Source: Thalassia testudinum (lineage: Eukaryota > Streptophyta > Magnoliopsida > Alismatales > Hydrocharitaceae). From it: a DNA stretch of 64,000 bases. The notes under the pieces are model-generated. The model had not been told where the DNA came from. It saw only the letters and a list, made by a program, of their open reading frames with translations, and made no database searches. The DNA lies in assembly GCA_037157565.1 (NCBI GenBank), contig JAZHRO010000002.1:78170001-78234000 (forward strand), read 5' to 3'. Shown here in pieces: positions 53,828-63,817 of the stretch. The position numbers and the translations under genes were made by a program. The number at the start of each line of letters is the position of its first letter. The stretch's first letter is position 1.

Positions 53828-55630
53828 TCATTGTATTAAAAAGACATAAAACAGAGTGGAAAAGCGTAGAAAGCACCTGAATTGCGTGGATATCGGGTCC
53901 GCTCCGAGATGAAAATGAAAAAGAACTGTATATGTGCTGAGTTTAGTGCCTTCAGCTAGGCACACTATACAAAGAAAAGAAATGAAGAATTCAGAAGTGC
54001 AGGTCAAAATTAGACTAAACAGAAGAATCCTCCGACCTGTCAACAGAGGTCCACAGATGTGGACCAGATTGTGGTGCAGACCCACACCCCATAATCGAGA
54101 ATATCTTAGGTTCTGGATAAAAATTACCCAAAACCTAAAGTCAGAATGCAAGCGGGGTCGGGCCTGCGATTTGTGAGGATGCAACCCAAGGCCAAAATGT
54201 CGGGTTACAGAGAATTGAAGCTCAAAAGGATAATCGTTAAATGTGTGCTTGAGTTTGACATCCTCGAAACAACTGTCGTAAGGGTTCTGATTTGATGGTT
54301 TCAGCTTAAAAGGAACCCTTCGACTCAATCTTCCATATCCTCCAAAATTAACTTCCCAAATTAGAACTTCCCCGCTCCTATCCTCCTCATTAAGTGTATC
54401 AAATTCCAAGACCTCTTGTATATTCATCACCCCGTCTGAAATCTCCAAGTCTAGATGATGTGGCAAAATCAAAATTGACTTGGGTCTAATTATCTCAGAA
54501 TTAGAATCATCAATAAGCTCAACAGGGTGTAACTGATAATCAGGGCATTGAATTAATTCCTCCAGAAAATGCGATTCTGGATCCGTATCGTGTGCCCTAA
54601 TAAGATCAGTTTCCTCAGTTATTGGGCTATCAAATGATCTATCAGATTCCTCAGGCCCAATCGTCTCACAAAAATCGTGATCTGAAAACTCGTGTGAGAC
54701 TTCGCAACTTGAATCTTCACCATCAAAGAAATCAGGATCCGTATCAATGTATGTCCCAAAATCAGTTGTCACTTTGTGTTCCCAGGAGACATACATTTTC
54801 TCGTAACCTGGCTCAGGGATCTCAGGTGAAGAAATCAGATCCTCCTTAATTGGTTGCTTTAATTCAATCTGGTCAGCCTCGTAACACATGTTCCCCCCAA
54901 CAGGTGCCTGAGCGGGTTCTGTCATTGGCTTTCCTGAAGAGGGTTCATCCTGGGAATCATCCCAAGATTGAATCAAAGCAACCACGAATCTCATCCTCAA
55001 TTTTGCTAATTTCCCGAGTAGAAACTCACCCGGGTTCTTATCATTAACATCCTGGAGCCAATCCAACAAAGACTTGTTTAAATCATCAATCATTTCAATC
55101 AGGGGCTCCAATCTCTCAATGCAAGGTATTGGCTGAACTTCTAAAGATTGTATGATATTTCTCAAGTTAGCCAGAACCTTATCTTGAACCTGATTAACCT
55201 GAACCAAATGAGTTGGTTTAGGATTGGGCGGGTTTGACATCAATGTAGAGGAATTAACGAATTGAGATTCGTTATATCCATCCTGATAATAGGTCATTTC
55301 AGATTGTTCAAAAGATGGAGATGACCTAAAGGCAGTGAAATCAGAGGATGGGTAAGGATCAGTGTATCCTTCTTGATTGTAGATCACATTAGGTTGTTCA
55401 TGAAAGGAGGACGATCTATAATCGATGCAACTCTGAGAAGGATAGAATTGAGAATCAAAGTATTCAGGGTTAGACCCTAAACACGGAGGTCCGGAATTGT
55501 ATCCCCAATCCGAATTATCCCAACTAACTGATGGTCGATTACAATACGAGTTGGGATAATCGTCATGTTGAGGATAATTTACAACAGGAGTGAAAGAGCG
55601 GGAATGCGTGAAATATGTGGAAGGATTCAT
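53828..55630 (-). CDS. Uncharacterised ~600-aa protein of non-autonomous TE-D
   Basis: Uninterrupted frame of about 600 codons; I chose ATG at 55,630 (MNPSTYFTHSRSF). The frame stays open 12 codons further up, where TTGTATTGCAG|G at 55,666 looks like a 3' splice site. I do not recognise the protein. From the ATG: residues 1-140 are Tyr/Ser/Asn/Pro-rich with an imperfect repeat (FHEQPNVIYNQEGYTD and FEQSEMTYYQDGYNE, near 76 and 106); 145-220 look helical (VLANLRNIIQSLE, IERLEPLIEMIDDLNKSLLD); 225-430 are strongly acidic; 430-490 hold GGYGRLSRRVPFKLKPSNQN; the tail has a hydrophobic run (ILLFSLILTC ... ISFLCIVCLA). No CCHC, DSG/DLG, RT or integrase motif. It occupies the place of gag-pol. An accessory, Gag-replacing or envelope-like role is only speculation. 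Confidence 0.65.
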   Translation of the reverse strand: MNPSTYFTHSRSFTPVVNYPQHDDYPNSYCNRPSVSWDNSDWGYNSGPPCLGSNPEYFDSQFYPSQSCIDYRSSSFHEQPNVIYNQEGYTDPYPSSDFTAFRSSPSFEQSEMTYYQDGYNESQFVNSSTLMSNPPNPKPTHLVQVNQVQDKVLANLRNIIQSLEVQPIPCIERLEPLIEMIDDLNKSLLDWLQDVNDKNPGEFLLGKLAKLRMRFVVALIQSWDDSQDEPSSGKPMTEPAQAPVGGNMCYEADQIELKQPIKEDLISSPEIPEPGYEKMYVSWEHKVTTDFGTYIDTDPDFFDGEDSSCEVSHEFSDHDFCETIGPEESDRSFDSPITEETDLIRAHDTDPESHFLEELIQCPDYQLHPVELIDDSNSEIIRPKSILILPHHLDLEISDGVMNIQEVLEFDTLNEEDRSGEVLIWEVNFGGYGRLSRRVPFKLKPSNQNPYDSCFEDVKLKHTFNDYPFELQFSVTRHFGLGLHPHKSQARPRLHSDFRFWVIFIQNLRYSRLWGVGLHHNLVHICGPLLTGRRILLFSLILTCTSEFFISFLCIVCLAEGTKLSTYTVLFHFHLGADPISTQFRCFLRFSTLFYVFLIQ

Positions 55631-55666
55631 GAGACACGAGAGGAAGAAAGGTACCCTGCAATACAA

Positions 55667-56780
55667 ACAATCAAACCTGTCCTTAAATGGGTTAGCCTAC
55701 AGACCTACAGACTCCCAAAACCCGTCTTGAGATAAAGGAACGATTTGATCTACTTCTGTCTGTTCAATCCAACCAGTTAGAAGGAGGGACTGGGGAGAAG
55801 GTTCTTCCTTCGGCTTGCGCCTCCGATTCCTAGTGTACCCCCCAGCCGCGATCGTTTGACTCTGCTCCCCTAGCTAGACATCAGATTGAACAGTAGAAAC
55901 AGACTAATCAAAAATAATCTCGTTCTGAGTTCTGAAGAGCGAGTCCAATCCTTAAGGCCAAGTCTACTCTATTTTAGGGCTAGGTTTGAATGTGCTTTGG
56001 AATGTGATGGGCCCTTTAAATGGGTTGTGCCCTTAATGATTGATTGCTTTGTGTGTGCGTGCACAACCAGTGGTTTTCAAGCAAGATTATTTTTGATGTG
56101 GTGAATTTTAAGGTTCAAATCTTGCTTAGTAGCTTTTAGGATTCATCTTTAGGTGTTTTCAATCAAGTTTCATTGGCACACCAGGTTTTGCAAGCACAGG
56201 TGAAGATATTTTCCTTTAAAGTTTAAAAAGAATGTGGAGTGCCTGGTAGATCCCTAAGAGTTGAACCTAATTGACAGCTACTTGATGAGTTGATTTTATT
56301 TGAAGTGGTGCGGCCCAAACAACTCAAACAACTGGCCTGATGCACCACCTAATTAGGCACACAAATGATTACCCAATCTGCTTTCTACTCGATTATGTGT
56401 TTGGATGTGTGTACCGGCTCCTAAGATTGGTTTACCGGTTGAGTTAGAAAATCAGATGAGGTTGTGTACCTCTGTGAGATTTTTTTTTTTTTTTTCTTTT
56501 TTTTAATGTGGGGGTTGGAGTGAGTATGGATGTCAAACAATCTAACCTTAGAGTTTATAAGAACACCTAGGTTGATTGATGTTTAAATTATTATGTGATG
56601 AAATAAAATCTAATGGGTGGGAGGTGGGGGATAACTTACAAAACCTTCCACAGCACTTTACTCCGATCTACCGCTTTTTCCTGTCTCGAAAGAGTACCTG
56701 CAATTACAATAAGAAAGGAGAAAAGTGAGGTAAATGATTTGTAAGTTACAAAACGCGAAGAGAAATCAAAGAGCGTTGCC
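55667..56780 (-). other. TE-D untranslated leader
   Basis: About 1.1 kb between PBS and ORF on the minus strand. Contains a long A-rich run (plus-strand T run at 56,480-56,505) and no motif. A possible intron 3' end lies at the ORF boundary (pyrimidine-rich TTTGATTGTTTGTATTGCAG). Confidence 0.55.
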
Positions 56781-56798
56781 TCCCCGGCAACGGCGCCA
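56781..56798 (-). promoter_or_regulatory. TE-D primer binding site (tRNA-Asp)
   Basis: Minus strand TGGCGCCGTTGCCGGGGA is a perfect 18-base complement of the plant tRNA-Asp(GTC) 3' end including CCA. It starts three bases after the 5' LTR end. The plus-strand text looks like a tRNA tail, but no tRNA body precedes it. Confidence 0.95.
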
Positions 56799-56801
56799 AA
56801 A

Positions 56802-57021
56802 TGTTGAACTTTTTTACGAAGCTACGCTAACGTGTTCGGTTTTGGAAAACCCGTCGTTGTAGTTCGAAAGCGAAGGATTCGAGTTCAACAAATAAAATTT
56901 ATACCGAAATTAAAATTCCGGGTCGAACTCAGGGAGGCTACGTTGATCTATATTCGCAATTATGTTTTTTTTAGGATTTTTGATAAACAAGGCGAAATAA
57001 TTACAATGGAGCTATCAAACT

Positions 57022-57053
<32 letters not shown>

Positions 57054-58482
57054 GAACATGCATTCAATATTTCAATTGTTTATACAAGCAAACGAAATGA
57101 AAGTTACACTAGAAAGCGGGAAATCAATTACACTATAAAGCAGGAAAATTCTACACTAGAAAAGTTGTAAATAAGAATGGGAGAGAGAAGTTATCCTCCT
57201 CGACGGTCGCTTGGAGGACGAGCCGGATGGGACGACGCCTGGACGAAGGAGAACGAAGCGGGACGAAGGAGGACGAAGCAGAAGAACGGGAACGAAGCAG
57301 CACGCCGTCGTCGTCGCGGGATCCACTTCCGAAGGGGGACGAAAATTTGGACTTTATCTCGCGAGAAGCATCCCGGGTGTGGGACAAGCTTCTCTTGAGC
57401 TTTGGAGAGGTAGAGAGGAGAAGGAAGGGATGAAAATTTCGTATGGAGGGGGTCTCCTTTTATAGTTGCAAGGAGTGGGGGCAAAATGGACATTACATCT
57501 TCAAAATAATAAATAAGGGGTTTTTAGTGACGGATAAAACCGTCGCTAAAGCCCCGCCGTCGCCGTTGCCGCCGCGCCCACGCGCGCCCGCTCGGCTGGC
57601 CGCGCGCGTAACGCATACGCACGTCGCTTGATTTTCAGCCGTCCGATCGCGAGATCGGACGGCTTAGAACGCGTCCGCGCCCGCTGCGTAGCGCACCGCC
57701 CGCGTGTGATCACGCGTTCACCAGAGCGTCCAATTGCGCGTCGGCGCTATCGGGCGCGCGCGGCCGTTGGATCTTCATCTGACGCTCGTGCGCGCCCGCT
57801 TGCCCGCGCCTTCCACCCCCTCACCGCAGCTCGAACTCGCGACCTCCGCTTCGCCCGCAGCTGCGTCGCCGCTGCGCTACGCGGGCGAAATGGTCGCGCA
57901 GACGTTTTTAAGCGCGAGCGACCGCAGCCGTTGGATCGAGATCCAACGGCGGAGAGGAGACGGTGCGCGGTCTTCACCAGACGCATGCGGCCGATTGGGC
58001 GGCTGAGATGGCGCCACGTGGCACCATCTTAGCCGTCCATCTTCTGGAAGTTGTAGATGGTGCCACGGATGTCGGATTGACTCGATTTTTGTGTCGTTGG
58101 GCTGCGATCGTCGATCCGAATTCATCCGTGTGGTCGGATTTGCCATCTGAAGTGCGGATTTACACCATCCTGGCCCTTGATCTTCTAGGGTTCCCCGGTC
58201 TCTATCTGATGCTACGGATGCCTGATTAGGGCGATCTTGGAGTCGTTGAACTCCAATCGTCGCCCTGATCATATCCATACGGTTGGATCTTTGATCCGAG
58301 GCCCCGATAAAAGTTTTTCCCTGTCCAAGCACATAAAAGGAGACAATTAACCTCCATTTTATTCAAACTACTCTAAATGCAAGATGATGCATGTAATGCA
58401 ATATTTATATCATGAAATGCAATCCTATGCTTAAGAACATACATAAATAGACATTTTAAGTAGTGTAAATGTGTTTACATCA
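56802..58482 (-). repeat. TE-D 5' LTR (1,681 bp)
   Basis: Very similar to 50,835-52,591; by eye most of it differs only by scattered substitutions, apart from a differing 150-base stretch next to the U5 motif (56,940-57,180 against 50,980-51,300). TATAAAAGG (minus) at 57,464-57,456. The hairpin cluster is retained. Confidence 0.92.
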
Positions 58483-58487
58483 GCACT

Positions 58488-59260
58488 TTTTGAGTTATAA
58501 GTAAAGAGGATGTTATTTTTTATTTTTCATATGTTTGAGGGATACCCGTGTAGTTCACCCAAGCCTCTTCTCTATAAAAGAGAACCTAGGGTTTACTTAG
58601 AGAATAGAACACTTTGTTTATTTCATTCACATGATATCAGAGTAGTGGTACTAGGTTAGTGTTCTGATATCCCACCAAATATCTGCCTTATGAGATGATT
58701 GAATCACTGATGTTAGGCTGATTCAATGAGAGAGATCGAATGCAACAAGAACAACGATCTGGGGGATCAAGTCCACAATGTCACCATCCCTTACGTGATC
58801 ACTAACAACACTAGCAGCGTCACTAGCGAGGGCTTTGACACCTATAGCACCATCGCATGGGGCTCTGGGCGATCATTGATGGTTGTGGAGTCTGGTGATC
58901 GTGCCAAAGTCATGTTGGTCCATGCGATGAGCCTTCTCTCACACCTGGCATCCTTGTTGATGAGTTTGCTTTTGCCCTTGTTGAAGAGAGTTTTGCTTCT
59001 TGGAATGATGAGCCTCTTCTAATGTGAGAAGCGTGTAGTTGGCCTTAAGATAGGGTCATTTTCAAGCCTACAAGGGCTCATGTGGCCAGGCAAAGGTGAC
59101 TTCAAAAAGTAGAAGAAAGTTGAAGGTGCTTTAGTGATAGATTCTGTAGGCTCCATGAATCTTACCAAGGATAGGGAATGCTAAGTGGATCCCACATCCT
59201 CGCATGGGATCAAGAACATGAAGGTAGTGATGGTAACACCATCATCCTTCATAACTAGTT
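58488..59260 (+). pseudogene. Possible copia LTR end, PBS and 5' region remnant
   Basis: CTCTATAAAAGAGAAC (TATA-like, about 58,570) precedes CATTCACA|TGATATCAGAGTAGTGG at 58,624-58,648, which looks like an LTR end followed by a degenerate initiator tRNA-Met PBS (two or three changes). A 98-codon frame at 58,726-59,022 starts MREIECNKNNDLGDQ; it has no domain I recognise but lies where copia gag should begin. TE-D sits just upstream and may have split this LTR. Support is moderate for the PBS and weak for the frame. Confidence 0.45.
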
Positions 59261-59289
59261 TAATTTGTTTAAGTTCTAAGGTTAAATTC

Positions 59290-59870
59290 ATCTTATTAAC
59301 TAACAAAAGGGTATAACTTAATGAAACAAACTAGGAGGAATGACATGCAAACCAGGTAATTCTGCTGTTTTAATAGATCAATACAAATGCATATTAACTA
59401 AAGGGTAAACCTACACTAAATTGAAGGTCAATTGAGCTCAAATTCCCAATAAGTACTCCTGCATTGACTGGTTTAGGATTTTTATTAAGATTAAAGGCTA
59501 AATCTCGAATAAAAACCCTAATTTCAGCCTCACTTAAATTAACAGGGTTCTAACAAAAATAAATATAATCTAAACCTTCTAAAAATCATTGAAAAATATT
59601 CCATAAGGTTTAGATCAATCAATTTGACAATCGGAACTCGTGTTGACCTAAAATAGAGATCTAGGCCGGTTTTGATACATTTTGGGATTTTGTGTAAATT
59701 GACCATGCAAACGATATCAAAACCCAAAATTGAAGTCACCATTAAATTTCTCATGTCCAAATTAGGTTACCATAAAAATCTGGGCTCATTCCGACTTCAT
59801 CTTGGCCCCTAAAAATCCAATCTCTTGCAAAAAGCTCCCAACTCTTCATCTTCATGAAATGCCCCTACCA
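59290..59870 (-). repeat. Inverted, diverged copy of the 46-47 kb tandem unit
   Basis: On the minus strand this reads CCTAATTTGGACATGAGAAA, TTGGGTTTTGATATCG, TAGGTCAACACGAG and CTAAACCTTATGGAATATTT, parallel to CCTAATTTGrACCTAAGGAA, TTTTGGnTTTnACCA and CTAAACCCTAGAGAATATTT in 46,209-47,891. About one base in five differs, estimated by eye. Confidence 0.65.
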
Positions 59871-61130
59871 GTAGCAGCAGTGAGCTCTCCTTTAGCTGCG
59901 ACTTCAGCTGCGGATTATGATCGATCCACGTAGCAGAATCTCACCAAAATTGGTGAGATGATACACCTATCATTCCCGTACATCCTCGTGCATTTCTAGC
60001 TCATTTCGCCAACTAAGGAAGCCGCGACCCTCGGCCGAAGTTGTCGCCAGAGCATAATTTTGTCACGCCATCTTGGCCTTGATTGGGCCACAATCTCACT
60101 CATTCGCCGTGGATGAGCTCCTTTAAAGCAAGGCCATGCCCTTAGGAATTGATTCATCGAGTTTTAGCGTGTGTTCACCCCTTCCTTCTTCCTTCTCGAA
60201 CACACCATTAGCGAAACCTTGGATCTTCTCTGTCAACCCTTCTTCGCCGCTCCTCGCCGCCAACCAAGGCCACAAATCACTCCCTCACTTCATCGTCATG
60301 CTTCCTGTCAAAGAAGTAGGGTTCTCCAACCTCTTTGTCGCTTTAACTCCATCGCTGTCCTTCCTTCCTCATGTCCAGTGTGCTTGCCAGTGAGCATCTC
60401 CCCTTTCCTCATCCACGATTTGGTAATCTCCCTTCTCCTCCCCTTTTAGAGTAGTTTAGAGACTCTAGAACCAGGCTTAAACCCCCAACACCTCTATTCC
60501 CTCCTCATCTTCCTCATGGACAGCGGGTTGGCCAGCGTAACTCTGGTAATGCCCTCTACCTCTCTTTCCACGCCACCTCACTAATCGCCAACCACCTCAA
60601 CACCTCTACCATGCCACCACAAGAAGAACGCCTCAATCATTTTGAGGGATTGCTCGCCGGACACCTCCATCCGACTCCTGGTTGCAGGACTCCAAGGACC
60701 TATTTGCAGCAATGAATATTTTGGTTTACACTTTGATTTAAATGAACTCCTCTTGAATAATCTTGCTCAAACATTAGTGAAAGCAATTATTTAGGAACGT
60801 TCACTAATATTTGATTAATTACTTCACGTGTTGAGTGATTGACATCTATATGTCTAAATTGAAGTATTCAAAATGTGTTTACATCTTTGAACTAGATCAG
60901 ATAATAAGAAAATCAAATCCACTCGACCTGGTTCCTGGATTTAAAATTTTAGATAGTGGTATTTGTGAATTTCTTTGCTCCTAGTGAACGACCTCGGATT
61001 ACTCCAATAATTTGAGAAATATAAATTTTAAGTGTTGACACACTTTAATCTACTGTACTATGACGCATTCCATTTTGAAATACGATAGAAGCAAGTAAAC
61101 AAGTAACCCATGGTGCTACCTCCCCATTTA
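59871..61130. other. Mixed-composition DNA, no gene recognised
   Basis: Pyrimidine-rich from about 60,130 to 60,700, then AT-rich. A perfect inverted repeat ATCTCACCAA/TTGGTGAGAT with a 2-base loop lies at about 59,938-59,959. Short frames at 60,136-60,449 are low complexity. Confidence 0.4.
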
Positions 61131-61149
61131 CAGTAGTCAGAGATGTTCA

Positions 61150-61549
61150 CATCTCTTCTAGATTGATTATTTGAGAAGTTCATTGTGCCCCAGAGTTACT
61201 AATGAACTTGTTATCGGTAAGAAAGATTTGTAAGGATCTTGGATGCAAGGTGATATTCGACGAGGAGCACTACTATTTCCAGGACAAATAGACAGGTGAA
61301 CTCATTAGTGGAGGCATACAGAGAGAGGGCCTATACTACTTAAACATGTCTTTGTTGTTTGCTGGGATCATATCGATTGCCAATGACCCATGGTTGCGGC
61401 ATAGGAGACTTAGACACTCGTCAATCAAGAAGATGTAACAGATGTACCTCTATTTACCTGAATCCCAGATGCTAGAATGCGAGGATTGTGAACTTGGGAA
61501 ACACCATAGGTGCAGCTTTCTACAATGACGGGATGGAGTGAGTGTTACC
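61150..61549 (+). pseudogene. Ty1/copia pre-integrase domain fragment
   Basis: Plus-strand text reads NELVIGKKICKDLGCKVIFD, EEHYYFQDK, stop, TGELISGGIQREGLYYLNMS, then LRHRRLRHSSIKKM and LECEDCELGKHHRCSF. This is the GAG-pre-integrase and integrase zinc motif of copia elements (GLYYL ... HRRLGHxS ... CExCxLGKHxRxSF), with Cys pair CEDC kept and one His (HRRLRH) in place. Two stops occur. The fragment is cut at 61,549 by the LTR-S element. It may belong to the same relic as 58,488-59,260. Confidence 0.8.
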
Positions 61550-63817
61550 TGATAGCGATTTTACGCGGTTTGTTAAAATACGTCGTTGTAATGCGTAAAT
61601 CCGCTTTCGCTCTTAAATTTATAATCCTAGAGAGGGAAGTATCTAGGGTCATCCAAGGAGGCAATATGGTTGCAAAATTGATTCTCTTGCTTGGAATATA
61701 TCTCAACTTTCTTTTTGGTAATTTTCAATATACCATTTTTTTTTGTTTTTGAACTAAGGTAACATGCGAACTGATGGCGGGAAAAGTGTTTACACTTCCA
61801 ATTAAGTAAACTACTCTAAAGTGGCAAGTAGAGCCTCTCCCTAAGCTCACTCTACGCAAGTGGAGGCTTAGAATAATTAGGGAGAGGAAGTGAAGAATGC
61901 TGAAAATAAGCAAATAGAAATGCAAACAAGATATGCGAAGAAGGCAACTAGATAATTGATAAAGTGTTTAACAAAAATGCCTAGTAGAGGAATGCTTATA
62001 CTACTAGATAATTGAAATAAAGAAAGAAAACACAAATCCTCTAAATAGATGGTGAAGAAGAGGGCTTCTTGCTCCAAGGTTGGTGGCTCCCAAGCTTGAA
62101 AAGAATCCTTCAACTCCTTCCTTGCAGTACTCCGCCAAAGTGATGACCTCCAAGGCAAGCCCTAAGGGGGCGTGCCCTAAGTTTCTCTCCAAGGGTGGAC
62201 GTCCACCCTAAGCTTTTCTCCTTTGCCTGGCCGTCCTCCTTGAAGTGGGAGAGTCCTCTTCCTTGGCGTGGCTTAAGTTGAAGAGAGTGGGGAGAAGAAG
62301 GCACCAAAAGGGCTGGTGATGTGCCCCTTTAATCTCCTTCTCTACTCCTTCTTCTTGGCCGTAGGTATAGGTGGATGTAGGTAGAAAATACACTAAGGGA
62401 GGATGCTCAAAAATGGTGGTAGGTGGTGGCTTTTTATAGAATAGGAGGGGGGCTAAGGTGCCCCTTGAAATGGAGGGCTAGGATGGAAGGATGAGGGTGG
62501 TTGGTGATCCTATGGCTAGGATGAGTTGGCGCCAACCCAAGGGGTGTTAAAGGGGGTGGTTATGGTGGTGTTGGTGTCTTTTGGTGGTGGAGAGACACCA
62601 CCATGTTGGCGCCAACATGGGGTCTTCTAGAAGGGGGGTTAGGTGGATGGTGGAGATGGGTTCAAGGGAGATTGTGTGGTGGAGATGAGGGGAGATTTTG
62701 GAGGGAAAAGTGGCGCCACTAAGGGGTGGTTATGGGTAGTTTTTGGCGCCACTTTTAGGTGTCTTTTGGAGGTGGTGGGTAGGTTAGGTTGGTGCCAAGT
62801 AGGTTAGCTCATGTGGAGCTTAGGTGGAGCTAGTTGGGTAGAGTTGGTAGGTGGGTTTTTGGGGTAGTACAAGCCAAGGAAGTTGGAGCATAGCTAAGAT
62901 AAGCTAAGCTAAGCTAGCTTAGCTAATGGAGGAGTAGAGGAGGTGTTGGAGCTAGGGTTTGGAGGAGGGAGCTGAGGAGAAGAAGTCTGGAGCTGGAGCT
63001 GGAGCTGGCTGCTGCTGAAGAGGCTGGCATGGGGCTACTCTAGCTGGCTTAGCTTGCTAGTTCTTTGCTAGTTGCTAAGCCAAGCTAAAGTGAGCTAGCT
63101 TCTACCAAAATGAGCTAAGGTGAGCTGGGTCTGGTGCTCCCGGGGAGAATCAAGCTGGTTGAGGCAGCTAAGGTAGCTTAGCTCAACTGAGTTGAGCTAA
63201 GCTGAGTCCCTGTGAGCTGGACTTGAGCTTCCTGAGCTGGGATGAATTCTTCTTCAGCTGGTTGGAGCTGAGTGGAGCTGGATGTAGCTGGATCTGAGCT
63301 GGGGTGAACTCCTGTCAACTTAGCCGAGCTAACTAGAGCTCCCTGTGAACTAGTGGGAGCTGAGATGAGCTAGACTCAGCTAAGTTGAGCTGGATCTGAG
63401 CTGACTTGAGCTAGGGTGAGCTAAGGTGAACTCTCTTGAGCTGCCATCCAGCTGAGATTAGCTGAATGGAGCTGGGATGAGCTAACCCTAGTTCAAGTAA
63501 GCTAGGTTCCAGCTGCGGTGAGCTAGATCAAGCTGAGGTGAGCTGGATCAAGCTGAGGTGAGCTGGATTAGGCTGAGTTCCAGCTAGTCTGGGCTTCTCC
63601 TTCACCATTTTCCTTCTTGAGTGCTAGGGTTTTAGGGATCTGTGCATCTGTACATCCCTAACACTCACAAAAACTCATTAAAATGACAATAAAAAATGCA
63701 ATGCATGCCTATCCTAATTTATGCCTAAATGCAGCCCAAAAACCCGTTTGCGGAGTGAAATCCTAAGAGCTAGGTTAGTTTCAAAGCATAAAAATGATGA
63801 TAAACTGGCGTTTATCA
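61550..63817 (-). repeat. LTR-S of an element leaving the window (2,268 bp)
   Basis: Starts TGATAGCGATTTTACGCGG, ends GCGTTTATCA; left flank TTACC (61,545-61,549) is the candidate TSD. AGGGTCATCCAAGGAGG lies about 100 bases from the start; a minus-strand TATAAAAAG is near 62,440; AGCT-rich block 62,860-63,600. Best-preserved LTR-S copy. Because PPT sequence follows at 63,818, this is the 3' LTR of a minus-strand element and not a solo LTR. Confidence 0.88.

Larger units (their letters stand above)
50835..58482 (-). mobile_element. TE-D: complete non-autonomous LTR element with one novel ORF
   Basis: TSD GCACT at 50,830-50,834 and 58,483-58,487. LTRs 50,835-52,591 and 56,802-58,482 start TGTTGAACTTTTTTACG and end TGTTTACATCA on the plus strand. 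PBS, leader, ORF and PPT all point to minus orientation. No gag, protease, RT, RNase H or integrase motif occurs in the 4.2-kb interior; the only long frame encodes an unrecognised ~600-residue protein. PBS (tRNA-Asp), PPT (GCATGGGGGTA) and the CAATGAGGACATTG motif at the ORF end are shared with TE-C, pointing to Athila/Tat parasitism (inference). Confidence 0.92.

Noticed and set aside
56781..56798. Sequence identical to the end of a tRNA-Asp gene
   Set aside because: No tRNA body (D, anticodon and T arms) precedes it; position next to an LTR end shows it is a primer binding site.
58726..59022. 98-codon frame as an independent host gene
   Set aside because: It follows a copia-like PBS and has no domain; more likely gag-region relic, kept only as part of that pseudogene.
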